64,000 nucleotides of DNA from assembly GCA_020072565.1 (NCBI GenBank), contig JAIQGI010000035.1, forward strand, positions 1-64,000, in the 5' to 3' direction. Below are positions 8,771 to 18,985 of the stretch, piece after piece. This DNA comes from Terriglobia bacterium (GTDB lineage: Bacteria > Acidobacteriota > UBA6911). A model generated the notes under the pieces. That model worked only from the letters and a program-made list of their open reading frames with translations, was not told the DNA's origin and did not search any database. Position numbers and translations under genes: made by a program. The stretch's first letter is position 1. Each line of letters opens with the position of its first letter.

Positions 8771-10367
8771 GAAGCAAGTCAATCTCCGAAGCAACGCGGT
8801 GCGCATTGGCCATAACCGTAAAAGCAGTCGTGCCGGACGGTACAGCAGGCAGGACGCTGGCGTCGATCAGATGCACGCCGGGGAGAGAGGCCAATCTTCC
8901 CAGTCGGTCGGTTTGCAGCATTTCAGGCTGTGACTGCATGGGAAAGCTGCCACCGCTATGGTATCCGCCGCCCGGCAAATCCAGATTCACTTGGAAGGGG
9001 ATCGGGATGGCTCGAAAATACTTTCGATATTGTAAGATCTTGTGGGCTATAGCCTGGCAGGTTTTCCCCGCCTTCGGATTAGGGAGGCCTTCTACAAAGA
9101 GCTTTTGATAACCATTGCCCCGCAGCGTCAGCCTGAGACTTGACGACACGCTGGAATGCAGATATCCGAAGACTAGAAAAAGGCGGGATGCCAACCCTTT
9201 CAGTGCCGGATTCAGTAGGGTGGCTAGCGGCCCCAATTTTTGTCTGAGCAGGGAAAGATACAGGTCATTGTAACCGTAGAATTGGAGATGCACAGGATGT
9301 TCGGAAACATCGGCAGCTTCAACCTCTACCACCAGCTGACATAAGGTGTGTAGTCTTTCGCTGAATACCGACTTGGCAGATCGGTATCGCACAACAGGCA
9401 AGGTAAAGATGTCGCTGTGACTTACATATAACGGCGTGTCGTAAAGGCCGAGCGAGGCAAGAATGATGCGCGTGGTTTCGAGCAGTCCGGCGCCCACCAG
9501 CACGCGACGAGCCGATAAAACCACGGGTGGGCCGCCTGCCAGCGAACGGACTTCCAGCTTAACCAACCCATTTTCGTGGGATAGTTTCTCTGCCACCATC
9601 CCGCGTACATAGCGAACTTTCTCCTCATCGATGAGGCGATTAAGAGTGATGGTTGCGGAGTACCTGCAATCATACGGGCAGCCATAGAGACACAGCCCGC
9701 AGTATCGGCAGCCTTTATCCCCGTTCCGATCGGCAGAACGGATCGCGAGTGAAGCATATTGGAACCGGATTCCCTGACGCGCCAACACTTCGCGGCCCGC
9801 GGCAAGATCTGAATAAAGCGACTGTGCCTGTGAACTTGGGTTGATTCCCTGGCCGTCCGGTTCCCCATCAGGAGGAGATTGTGAGGAGCCGGTAGATGGG
9901 AGATCAAATACGATCCGGCGCACGGCGGCATAGTGCGGAGCGAATTCGCTCCAAGTTATGGGCCAGCCGGTGATTTCACTTTCCGGCAGCGGTTGCACGA
10001 CCGCGCCCCAGACGTTACTAAAACCTCCGGCCGCAAACGACCGATACATGGAGGCCTGCTGCAAATCCAGAGGGACGGCATTCCGGATTTGGTGAAATGA
10101 GAAATCGGAGCCGAAGTAAAGTTTCCTGGGAATTCCGTTAGCGGAGGTCGGGCCCGTAAATTGTAATCGTGAGATCTGTTCTCGTTTCCAGTCTTCAGGC
10201 TCAACGGTGCATAGATATCTCTTCAAAGTCGAGGCCCATGCCTCAGGTCGTAATCCCACGTCGAGGATGGTAGGCTGGACGCCCCGGTCGGCCAGTGCAG
10301 CGGCAGCTGCTATGGAGCTCAAGCCTGATCCGATAATGTAAACCGTCCCGTCTCTACAGATGCCCAT
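8760..10367 (-). CDS. GMC-like FAD-dependent oxidoreductase
   Basis: A 535-residue protein opening with a dinucleotide-binding motif (YIIGSGLSSIAAAAAL, then an acidic strand end TILDVG). In the middle, FSNVWGAVVQPL and a cysteine cluster (CRYCGLCLYGCPYDC, about residues 218-232) match the variant GMC oxidoreductases that carry a ferredoxin-like CxxCGxC block. The C-terminus has the GMC closing signature (HLIDASVLPAVPSGTTAFTVMANA). Its likely job is oxidation of an alcohol to a ketone. It is the first gene of a two-gene minus-strand unit with the DegT aminotransferase. Whether the cysteines hold an iron-sulfur cluster or are structural cannot be decided here. Confidence 0.8.
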   Translation of the reverse strand: MGICRDGTVYIIGSGLSSIAAAAALADRGVQPTILDVGLRPEAWASTLKRYLCTVEPEDWKREQISRLQFTGPTSANGIPRKLYFGSDFSFHQIRNAVPLDLQQASMYRSFAAGGFSNVWGAVVQPLPESEITGWPITWSEFAPHYAAVRRIVFDLPSTGSSQSPPDGEPDGQGINPSSQAQSLYSDLAAGREVLARQGIRFQYASLAIRSADRNGDKGCRYCGLCLYGCPYDCRYSATITLNRLIDEEKVRYVRGMVAEKLSHENGLVKLEVRSLAGGPPVVLSARRVLVGAGLLETTRIILASLGLYDTPLYVSHSDIFTLPVVRYRSAKSVFSERLHTLCQLVVEVEAADVSEHPVHLQFYGYNDLYLSLLRQKLGPLATLLNPALKGLASRLFLVFGYLHSSVSSSLRLTLRGNGYQKLFVEGLPNPKAGKTCQAIAHKILQYRKYFRAIPIPFQVNLDLPGGGYHSGGSFPMQSQPEMLQTDRLGRLASLPGVHLIDASVLPAVPSGTTAFTVMANAHRVASEIDLLHGL

Positions 10368-10753
10368 GTGGTGTCAGACGTGCCAGTTTGTTCCTTATTA
10401 GCCAATGTCGCTTGAATCGTTCGGTACTTGAGAAGCACGCGCTCCAGGCCGGCACTGGTTCAACTCTTTCGAGCGTGGAGGAATTATCGCAGGTACTTCG
10501 CTGTTCGCAAATCAAAAAACCAATAGTGAAGTGGATATGCTTTGGCAATAAAATTCAGCGGTGGGTGGCCTTCAGCACTCGCCACATATAACGCGCCGGC
10601 AATACAGAGGTTTGCGGCCCTCCATCCGATGCCTCACCCGAAATCGTCACCCGTAAGCAGGGGCTCGTAAGCACGTACTGGTTGCAATCGACAATCCATT
10701 TGGCGACAATACGGACTCAATGTTGTGGGGAGCAGATCAGATCGGACGCTGAG
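10368..10753. other. Intergenic region with no supported gene
   Basis: This stretch lies between two divergent genes, so it should hold both promoters. It is visibly richer in A and T than its surroundings. Short open frames here have no recognisable composition or family, and I saw no hairpin, tRNA or repeat that could be supported. Confidence 0.5.
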
Positions 10754-11791
10754 ATGCATTCCATGTCTTCCGACTCGCCATTCGCGTACAGAATCAAATC
10801 ATTGAGTTGTTACCTGCGACGAACTCCCACCTGTCCCGGACCGCCCCTCACGGCTATCATTGCCACCACGCATCGATGCAACATGTCTTGCCGCATGTGC
10901 ATCCGAGCCCAGAAGGCCTTTGATGGGCCTGACATGGAAATGGACCTTTTTAAGAAAATCATTGATGAAGGTGCTGTGCATTTGCGCTATCTCTCATTCG
11001 ATGGCCCAGGGGAAACGATCTTGAACCCGGAAGCCTTCGCGATGTTCGGCTACGCCAAGTCAAAGGGGATCCGGGTGATGTTTTCCACCAACGCCCTTGC
11101 CTTGGATAAAGCGATGGCTTCAGCCATCCTCGATGCCGGCGTCGACATGATTATCTTTTCAGTCGATGGGGCAAACGGGGAGGTCTATCGGGCAGTTCAC
11201 GGCACTCCGGCTTATGCAAAAGCAATTGCCAACATCCATCAGTTTTTGGAGCACAAGCGCAAAAGAACAGCTTCAATCCTCGTGATTATGCAGATGATTC
11301 GCCTGCCGGAAACTCAGGGGCAGGTGAGTGCCTTCTATCAACAATGGCGGGGTGTTCGCGGAATAGATATGGTTCGAGTTAAGCAAGATGTCGTCGGCAG
11401 CGATATATCTTCCCGGATCATTGCAGCGCCGACATCGCGTCGGCGACGCCCCTGCCCCCGCCTCTGGTACGGCCCAATTTTTATTGAAACGAATGGTGAG
11501 GTGTATGCCTCACCAGGTGTAATGTACAAGGCCGAGCCGATAGGAAATGTAGCGAAGGCCAGCCTCAGTCAGATATGGAACGGACCGGCTATGCAGGCAA
11601 TGCGCAGGGCCCACGCCAGAGGCGAAGCCGCGGTGTTTCCCGAATGCAGGGATTGCCGGTATCCGCAACCTCGGCTCCCTCTGGTTGTTGCCGGTTTTTT
11701 CCTCGACCCATTTGCGGCGGGGAAGCTCGTCCCGCTTGTTGAAAGATTAGCATTCTGGCATCGGCTTCCATTGTTTGAAAGATATGGGTGA
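10754..11791 (+). CDS. Radical SAM protein with SPASM-like C-terminus
   Basis: The best start is the ATG at 10754 (345 residues); a second ATG follows three codons later and a TTG lies at 10682. The radical SAM cluster motif is CNMSCRMC (CxxxCxxC), preceded by ATTHR, with the usual GPGETILNPE and VDMIIFSVDGANGEVYRAVHG blocks. Near the C-terminus FIETNGEVYASPGV, IGNV and PECRDCRYPQPR form a shortened SPASM/twitch region with fewer cysteines than the full seven. Such proteins include peptide maturases and glycan- or cofactor-modifying enzymes. No precursor peptide gene is visible, so the substrate is open. It closes the glycan-flavoured cluster. Confidence 0.8.
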   Translation: MHSMSSDSPFAYRIKSLSCYLRRTPTCPGPPLTAIIATTHRCNMSCRMCIRAQKAFDGPDMEMDLFKKIIDEGAVHLRYLSFDGPGETILNPEAFAMFGYAKSKGIRVMFSTNALALDKAMASAILDAGVDMIIFSVDGANGEVYRAVHGTPAYAKAIANIHQFLEHKRKRTASILVIMQMIRLPETQGQVSAFYQQWRGVRGIDMVRVKQDVVGSDISSRIIAAPTSRRRRPCPRLWYGPIFIETNGEVYASPGVMYKAEPIGNVAKASLSQIWNGPAMQAMRRAHARGEAAVFPECRDCRYPQPRLPLVVAGFFLDPFAAGKLVPLVERLAFWHRLPLFERYG

Positions 11792-11921
11792 GGGGGACTC
11801 CTGTTTGAGGTCCAGCCCGCACAAGTTCTCTGCGATTGAATTTATCGGGAGATCCTGAAATGAACCATGCCTGCAAGCGACATATTCGAATCGATTATGA
11901 CCCGGTTCCTGTTCTCCGGAT

Positions 11922-14345
11922 CTACCGGGCTACCAACGGCTGCGGCGCGCCCTGCTGGGAAAGAAAGCTCAGGAGTGCCTCTGTGGATCCGGAGCCCAGA
12001 TTGACTACAACGAATTGTGAGCTGAATCCACCACTATCTGCAAAATGGGGGAAATAGAGCACGCGCGCCACCAGATGCTGCGTCAGGTCATCCACCGGAA
12101 GCGTGGCGAGCAGAAAACGACTGCCTGAATTCGTGGATCGCATCGCCAGCGTCGCTACGGGCACATCTGAGGTGACATCCAATGTGCCGTGGAATCCTGC
12201 CGGCAGATCAGGTATCACTTCCGAGACAAATTGCGACATGCGATTTCCGGCATCGAGAGAGAGTGTCGCCGTTGCACATGCCGCGCCGCTCGCGCCGGCG
12301 GCCCTGAGCTGCAGCGCCGCCTTCACCTTTCCCGGATTGACGATGGCTACCCCGGCATCATGCCCACTGGAGCGATCCACAACAAGGCGGATATGGGTGG
12401 AGGCGGCAGCCGGTGCGACACCGGTTGCAGCCACCAGCAGGTTCGTCTGCTCCAGGGTAAATACCGCACCGGTGATCGGAGCCGGCTGCCCGAGCTGTGC
12501 GTTCAGGATCGCGTAACCGGTCAGGGCATCGCCATATTCGCGCCTGGTAGCGAGAACCTGGGCTCCGTGAGGTGCCAGTCGGTACTGGAAGGTGCTGCCC
12601 GACACTCCATTTACGTTCACCGTCATCGGCGTGCCCCCCGGCAGCAGGAAGTCAACAGTGCCGCCGAGTTCCGAGGCTCCCGGATTTACCAGCAGGATCT
12701 CGGTGGCATATCCGCCCCGTGTCGCTATCTGGGGGAGGTAGAGCGGCGCGGGCGTCGGAACCGCATCCAGATCCGCAAGCGGCATGGAAGTGAGGAGAAA
12801 CTCACCGGCCTGATTCTGGATCGTGCGCAGCGTCACCACAGAGACCGGGACCGACGACGTCAACGTCAGGCTACCCTGGAAATTCGCAGGAATGCCAAAT
12901 GAGGGGAAAAATTCGGTCAGGAATCGCGCCACTTGGCCACCGGCGGGAATCGACAAGGGTTCCGAAGTCTTCACCGCCCCCGCACTGTCGCGGAGTTCCA
13001 ATGACAGGACAGCCGCGCCGGCCGGAGCGGCGATCGCAAGGCCTGTGTTGACCACATCGCTCTTTTCCGCAAAACACCGCGCGCGCTTCACCGTGCCTGT
13101 TCCCGGCACCGCTGCCTCACCTACAACTTGATTGCCGGAGCGGGACGAAAGTATGGCCACACCGGAAACCGGTTCCTGGCCGGGATCGAGCCTGGCATAG
13201 CCCGAGGTTGGACTCGAAGCAGTGCCCTGGCTCGCAAAAAGCCGGCTGGCACCCGGCGCCAGGAGCGCGGACACCTTGGGAAAGCCGAATGTGGCCGCGG
13301 TGGACACAGAACCGCGGCCCTCGGTAGCCTCGCCATAGAACGCCTCCCATCCTTTGCGAACGGATGCCAGCCTTCGGATTTCGTCCGCGGATGCTTCCTT
13401 TCCGCGCGGCACGATGAGCGCAAATGCGTGGCGGAAGTTGGTCTGAGCTTCGCCGAACGCCGGGGAGCGTTCGCCCTCCGCCTCGATGATCTGATCGAGT
13501 GTCAAATCGAAGCGAGTGCCGTCGAAAGTGAGATTTTCCCCGGTGAACTGCCCGGTGCTCTCATCGAAGTATCGCGAGGCAGGCATGGAATCCCTCGCCT
13601 TCCGGACCGAATAGGTGGAGGATAGCTTTGCACCAAATGTAGACTGGAGGTTATATGCGGTAGTAAGCACTCCGGGAGCGGGACCGGTTTCGGTTTGGCT
13701 GCTGTGGCGGATGAATGCCCCGTAGTAGCTCCATGATCCAGAGTAGGGGTCGTCGTAGTCCCCGACATGAAGATTAAAGCCGAATAACCGGTCAATGGCG
13801 CCAAAATCCCGTCTGGAATCGCGGATCGCGTTGTTGATCAGCCCATACGCGGAAAGAAAGGATTCGATGGTACCGGACGCGATTGGTTGGGGATCGGTGA
13901 CGATCATCAAGGGTCCGACATCCTCGGGTGGCCGTAAGCCCATGAGGTACTGATCCAGCCGTGAGTAGCGGCGCGTGTCGTCGGTCACGGTAAAGTGGCC
14001 GCCGCCGTCATCCCGCCACTCATTTCCTGCCTCGACCGACGCCTCTGAGTTGAAAAAATAGTTCCAATGGGCGCTGTCGCGGCCAAGGAGAAGGCTGCTC
14101 AACGAGCCGGACTTGCGAAACCAGGTAAAGGCGAGAAATCGATGCCCCCATTCCTCGCCGATGAGGGTAAGGAGGTTGTGGTTGTAAGTGGCGATATGGG
14201 CAGTCGGATCCTCAGGATATTGTGACAGCGTATTGAGATCGATGAAACTCTGAAGGCGGCCGGCGCTGCCGAAGTCCGCGGAGTAGTCAAGAACCGTCGA
14301 TCCTATCCCTTTGGCATCGTTGCGGACCGGCTGGTTGTATGCCAC
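11922..14345 (-). pseudogene. C-terminal part of an interrupted secreted BNR/NIDO/repeat protein
   Basis: This is the larger downstream half of a gene split by a TAA at 14403-14405. The listed start is an in-frame GTG without a good ribosome-binding site, and 19 sense codons of the same frame lie between it and the TAA. The first 200 residues contain a conserved block with GSAGRLQSF, PEDP and GEEWGHRFLAF (residues 63-73). The last resembles a zinc-protease HExxH site in which the first His is Glu. The remaining 600 residues are beta-rich modules repeating a pattern of aromatic-Pro-H/Q followed by GGY/F and VN. Alone this half lacks a signal or anchor and would stay in the cytoplasm, if it is made at all. 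Confidence 0.7.
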
Positions 14346-14402
14346 GGCCCCGGCAGCAAGATCATCTGCAAACTCGCCTGCGCCGACAGCTATAAGGGCA
14401 TC

Positions 14403-14405
14403 TTA
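14403..14405 (-). other. In-frame TAA stop joining two halves of one gene
   Basis: Reading the minus strand, the upstream frame ends RSHQDD then TAA, then continues DALIAVGAGEFADDLAAG without any shift into the downstream half. The position between DD and D would suit a Tyr codon (TAT or TAC to TAA), one base away. It is either a nonsense mutation, a sequencing or assembly error, or read-through. Confidence 0.75.
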
Positions 14406-15965
14406 GTCATCCTGATGCGACCGATAAAACCGTTGCCCGATGAGTTCAGGATTCATCCCGGATGAGGAAAACATCTGGACGATCGGGGCAGGTGACAGAT
14501 CGGTCCAGGGAGCGCCGCTGAAAGCAACAAAATACCCTTGGTCACACCCCCCGTTGGAGATTCCCGTGATGCCTTCCGTGGCCGACATCTCTTGGTAGTC
14601 GAACTGGATGATGCCGTTCGGAGTTAGGACGATCTGGAAAGTGGAACTACCCCCTTGATAGTAGATCGGGACAGCAAGCCAGGTAATGACCGCCATATCC
14701 GGCTTGAGATTGACGTAGACGGCGCCGCCGGTCGACTCAGGATCAAAATCCGCCCAGAGAGGAGCGATCTTGGGCATGGCCGCAATGAATGCGGCCGACG
14801 AAGGATCAGGGCTTCGGTCCCCTTCGCCAAAACTTATGCTGCCGTTGGAGTTGACGAAGAACTTCGTCCATTGCTTGCCGTAAAAAGGAAAAGAGAAAGG
14901 GAGCGATAGATAACGCGCATCGTCATCATAAAGGGCCAGGTACTCGCCTAATTCCGTGCGCAGGTTCGCGGCGCCAGGATACACGTCGTAGCCACCCCCC
15001 GCCGAAGGCCGGAACTCGAGCAATCTGTTGCCCAGATCAAAAGAACTGTTGATCAAAGTTCCGTCGTCATGCAGAACTGCGATGCCTTCTTGATCGAAAT
15101 CGGGCGGCACCGACAGTTGCGGCGGCAGCAGAACCGCCGGCTTCTCCGCTACCACTGTCGCCCGATCCTCGAGAGAGTCAACAACCGTTACCGTCTTCAA
15201 CTTTGCTCTGAGCAGAACCCGTCCGCCCGAGTCCACCACCATTTCATCATAGTGCGGGCCTGCGCCCGGCTGCTTCAACCGAACCCAGTTCAGCCCGTTG
15301 TCCGAAGAGCGGAAAAGAGTCGTTTTCTGTAGATCCGAATGTACAGGAATCGTGAGCAGCGTGTAGACATGTCGGGCATCGCCGGGATCCACCGCCAGGA
15401 GCGGCAGCTCCGTGCGATGAAATAGAGGCACCGGCAATCCGCACGAGGCGGAAATCCAGGTCTCCCCAGAGTCCTCGGAACGGAAAACGCTTCCAACTTC
15501 TGTGGCGCAGTAGATTTTACGCGGCTCCGACGGGCTCGCTGCCACGGCTGCGATCCGCGCAATCGGTGCCGCGCCAATCGAACGAGGCAGTCCTCGGCTC
15601 GCAGGTTGCCAGGAGGACCCATGGTCCATGCTCCGGAACAGGCCGCGCTCGAGAGTCCCCACGAAAAGGGGCGTGTGCGGGCCGAGGGCCCAGACTCTCT
15701 CCAGAGTGGCATTGCCGTCGGGCAAATGGCGTGGCTGCCAAGTTACACCTGCATTTCGAGATTGGAATAAACCGAGGTTGGTTACACTCCAGAGCGTATC
15801 TTCTTGCCCGGGATCTGCAACTGAAGAAAAAACACGCCCGATGTCGCGGCGCGGGAGATCACGCATGCCCCACGCCCAGACAAGAATCACAACGATCGAG
15901 GCGGCCAGAACGGTTGCTGCCCGCCAGCGGTATCTTGCTTCAGTGGAAAACCCGGCATTCTTCAT
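14403..15965 (-). pseudogene. N-terminal part of an interrupted secreted BNR/NIDO/repeat protein
   Basis: From the ATG at 15965 (GAGGAGC nine bases upstream) there are 520 residues; an ATG at 16010 is possible but has no clear ribosome-binding site. Residues about 15-35 form one hydrophobic segment (ATVLAASIVVILVWAWG), a signal anchor. Next come BNR/sortilin-type propeller repeats with SRNAGVTW, SMDHGSSW, SEDSGETW and SSDNGLNW. A nidogen-like (NIDO) domain follows with FPFYGKQW, FVNSNGSISFG, PLWADFDP and FQIVLTPNGIIQFDYQ. The frame ends in a TAA right after the NIDO domain and continues in frame into the next block, so this is probably the front of a 1,340-residue extracytoplasmic protein. 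Confidence 0.7.
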
Positions 15966-16571
15966 AACAATTCTGCTCCTCATCCATCTTCCCGTTATCC
16001 AGTTTTTCATCGATCACACCCTGCTCGTAGACGCAGCGCGTGGATCACGTCAATTTGAGCTGATGTAGTGGATTGCTACATACAAGAACGTTAAAAAACG
16101 ACAATCTTCTACCAGAAATTTTATGGCAAGCATGGAAGATCTCTTTGCTAAGATTTCCACCATTCATGCGTCTGCCTTCCCGGGGGGAATTTTCTCTATT
16201 GTTTGAATCGAAGGCCGTTATTTCAGAACGCGTGACTTCTGTCCTGATCGCTGATAAGATACTGTTGCTCTTCGTTCGATCAGCGAGGTGCCTGAGTGGA
16301 AGGCAGAATTTCGAGCTGTAGAAGGGCTACCGCAAGCTCTTCCCAATCCCCCAGACGCCAGAAGTATATGCCAAGGCGCTCTCGTCATGTTTCGGGAATC
16401 AATTCATCCCATGCCGAGACCAGATCGACTGAAGTCATGAATGTCGTCGGCCAGTGACGGACTCTCTCTACCCCGTGAGGAATAACCGTCATCCCGATTT
16501 TATGGATTGAATTAAACGCGACCATTTCGGATTAAGAGCATCACGAATCCGGTCGGCAGGAGTACAAACCA
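15966..16571. other. AT-rich divergent intergenic region
   Basis: About 600 bases between two divergent genes for exported proteins. The part from about 16060 to 16270 is clearly richer in A and T than the rest of the window. It should hold both promoters. A short open frame inside it has no family resemblance and I do not call it. No strong hairpin was seen. Confidence 0.5.
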
Positions 16572-18929
16572 ATGATTTCCAATAAGCTACACAGCATCGT
16601 AATCAGCGCAGCTTTTCTCTGCCTTGGTGCCGCCCCGCTGTTCGGGCAGGCAGTGTTCTCGGTTGGATCTACGGCAGCGGCGGTTGCAGACATCGGCGTT
16701 ACCGAATTGACGGGGCAAATCGTTCTGACGGTGAGCTCGGGGACCACCGTTCCGGCGCCACTCACCATTACCTATTCCGCGCAAATCACCAACAACGCCG
16801 CCAGCGAGATCACGATCACGGGCACGGGTGGTCTTGGCGGTGTCGCAGGCGCTCCGATTCTGCTCGCGGCAAGCAATGCCATCATCATCAACGTTCCCAC
16901 CGGCGGCATGGCCGGGGATTATATAAGGATTCAGGGCGTGAGAGTCTCGGTGGCGGGCCAGAATTTTACCGGGGTAACCGCTACCGTTCAAGCCCTCTCA
17001 AGTTCAGGCAATGGAATCGTGGTAGGACAAAATACTGTAGTAGTAGCAGGACAGGTCCTCAAACCCCTCCTAATGGATCTCAGCCAAGCGCCTCCCCTTT
17101 CCTTTACCTTCGGCGCCACGGTTGACGTGTCTTCGTTTATCATCAAGGAGGGTTTTTCCAGTGCTTTTTCGAGTTCGATAGGGCAGTTCGGCCAGACTGT
17201 GCCGACCCGCATCCGGATTACGCCTTTCCCATCCATTCCAGCCGGCATCCAGGTGACTTTCCCCGCCAGCGTATCTTCGACACAGACGGGCGCGATTTTA
17301 GCCACGACTTCCGGCCAAAGCGAAACTGTTCCACGCGCCGATGGATCGACCGAGGTCATTTATGAGTTCTCGGAGGCACCCTCCAGCTCCTTGGAGGTGG
17401 AGTCCTTCACAGTGCCCGTTTCGATGACTATCGACGCGGCGGCAGCAATGGGCATAATTAACTTCCAAGCGACGCTCATTCCCATCGGGCTCGCCACTCC
17501 GAACACCGCTTTCCCATCGACGGATATCCCGCGCTATGTGGAGCGCAAGGTTCCCGATGAAACTGAGTTGAGCATAGGCACCATAGAACTTGCATTCCCA
17601 TTCAGGGCTCAAGCAGCCGCGACCTATACCGGCATCGCGCTCACGAATCCGACCGGATTTCGTGTGAATGCCACCTTCACGGCCTACGGAGCGGATGGTT
17701 CCGTAATCACGGGAGCGGGGATCAACAACCCGGTGGTACTGACACTTCCTCGAAACGGGCAGGTCGCAAAGCTGACCAAGGATATCTTCGGAGCGGGCTT
17801 CAGCGCTTCGACTGCGGGCACCATCCGAGTGCAAGGAAAGAGCCCTCAAGTCGCAGGCTTTTATCTGCTCGGTGACCTGCAGGGGCCGAGGCTCGATGGA
17901 GCTATCGGAGATTTGAACTCCGTGCAGGGATGGGTGTGGCCCGTGGTCTTTCGCCGGATTCCTGCCCCGTTCACCACTTTTGAGATATTCAATCCAGGGA
18001 CTGTTCAGGCCAACGCGGTATTGACATTGTTCGATGCGGGCGGCCGCATTGTCAAGACTGCCTCGCAAAGCATCGCCGTGTCCGGCACAGTGAATCGGGA
18101 ATTCGGAGAGCTGTTCCCGGGTGTCGATCTGAATTCGTTTTCCGGCGGTTACATCAAGGGTCAATCCGATGTTGGCGTTGTCGTGCGCGAGACCTTCGGC
18201 AACTCGCGCGATTCGAATGTAGTGCCGGGCCAGATCCCGATTCAGCGCACTGCCTTCTATCTCCCGCATTTTGCATCAGGCGGCGGCTATACCTCCGAAC
18301 TGAACCTCGTGAACACGGATCCTTCAATGAAGGCAGACATTGCAGTGACCCTGCTTGATAACAACGGATTGCCATTGGGGAGTTCTGTGAACCTCTCCAT
18401 TCTTCCCGGCACACAGTTCATTCAGACGGTCGCGAGTCTTTTTCCTGCTTTGGGGGGCGGGTTGACCACCGGTTCCATACGGTTGGACGTCAAGCCCTCC
18501 ACATTCGGATGGTTCGTCATAACTCCATATATTGCCGGAACCTTGCGATTCAGCGCCGCCGATGGCTCAGGCTCCTCGACCCTCCCGCTCATGATCCCGC
18601 CCGCGTCCGACTTCGTCTATTCCCATGTGGCAGAAAATGCGGGTTTCTATACCGGCGTGGCGATCCTGAATACCGATCCTCTGGCAGCTGCCTCGGTTCA
18701 CCTCGAGGTTTTCAGCGAAAACGGCCTCTCGATCGGGTCATTTACGACAACCTTGCAGCCCGGCCAGCGGCTCGCCAAACTTCTGGACCAGATGGTCCCG
18801 TCCTCGGCAGGCCAGTTGGGCGGTTACATTCGCATCCAGTCGAGCACGCCCGTCACCAGCTTCTCTTTATTTGGGAGCATCGACGGCTTGTCGGTGAGCG
18901 CGATACCGGCGCAAAGGATCGGCAACTGA
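16572..18929 (+). CDS. Large secreted repeat protein of unknown function
   Basis: A 785-residue protein. It opens with a Sec signal peptide (positive MISNKLHS, a hydrophobic core, cleavage near PLFGQA). AGGAG lies nine bases before the ATG. Residues 25-330 are beta-rich and cohesin- or adhesin-like in feel, with many Thr, Ser, Gly and Val. Residues 345-780 are four or five modules of about 100 residues with the pattern aromatic-x-x-H, GGY/F, a hydrophobic strand, VN or LN, then a Gly-rich turn and PGxQ (for example PHFASGGGYTSELNLVN and SHVAENAGFYTGVAILN). The same module occurs in the interrupted gene next door. I infer an extracellular or outer-surface protein; its function is unknown. Confidence 0.75.
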   Translation: MISNKLHSIVISAAFLCLGAAPLFGQAVFSVGSTAAAVADIGVTELTGQIVLTVSSGTTVPAPLTITYSAQITNNAASEITITGTGGLGGVAGAPILLAASNAIIINVPTGGMAGDYIRIQGVRVSVAGQNFTGVTATVQALSSSGNGIVVGQNTVVVAGQVLKPLLMDLSQAPPLSFTFGATVDVSSFIIKEGFSSAFSSSIGQFGQTVPTRIRITPFPSIPAGIQVTFPASVSSTQTGAILATTSGQSETVPRADGSTEVIYEFSEAPSSSLEVESFTVPVSMTIDAAAAMGIINFQATLIPIGLATPNTAFPSTDIPRYVERKVPDETELSIGTIELAFPFRAQAAATYTGIALTNPTGFRVNATFTAYGADGSVITGAGINNPVVLTLPRNGQVAKLTKDIFGAGFSASTAGTIRVQGKSPQVAGFYLLGDLQGPRLDGAIGDLNSVQGWVWPVVFRRIPAPFTTFEIFNPGTVQANAVLTLFDAGGRIVKTASQSIAVSGTVNREFGELFPGVDLNSFSGGYIKGQSDVGVVVRETFGNSRDSNVVPGQIPIQRTAFYLPHFASGGGYTSELNLVNTDPSMKADIAVTLLDNNGLPLGSSVNLSILPGTQFIQTVASLFPALGGGLTTGSIRLDVKPSTFGWFVITPYIAGTLRFSAADGSGSSTLPLMIPPASDFVYSHVAENAGFYTGVAILNTDPLAAASVHLEVFSENGLSIGSFTTTLQPGQRLAKLLDQMVPSSAGQLGGYIRIQSSTPVTSFSLFGSIDGLSVSAIPAQRIGN

Positions 18930-18954
18930 TTGTCGGGTCGTGAAAATGGCCAGT

Positions 18955-18985
18955 GGGACGGCCGGCGGAAAGCCAGGGCCGTCCC
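18955..18985 (+). terminator. GC-rich hairpin after the secreted repeat gene
   Basis: Perfect nine-base arms (GGGACGGCC and GGCCGTCCC) with a 13-base loop begin 25 bases after the stop codon. No T-tract follows, so it is either a weak intrinsic terminator or an mRNA-stabilising 3' hairpin. Confidence 0.5.

Noticed and set aside
16073-16321. A small frame in the AT-rich gap
   Set aside because: No family resemblance, no ribosome-binding site and a position exactly where two promoters are expected.
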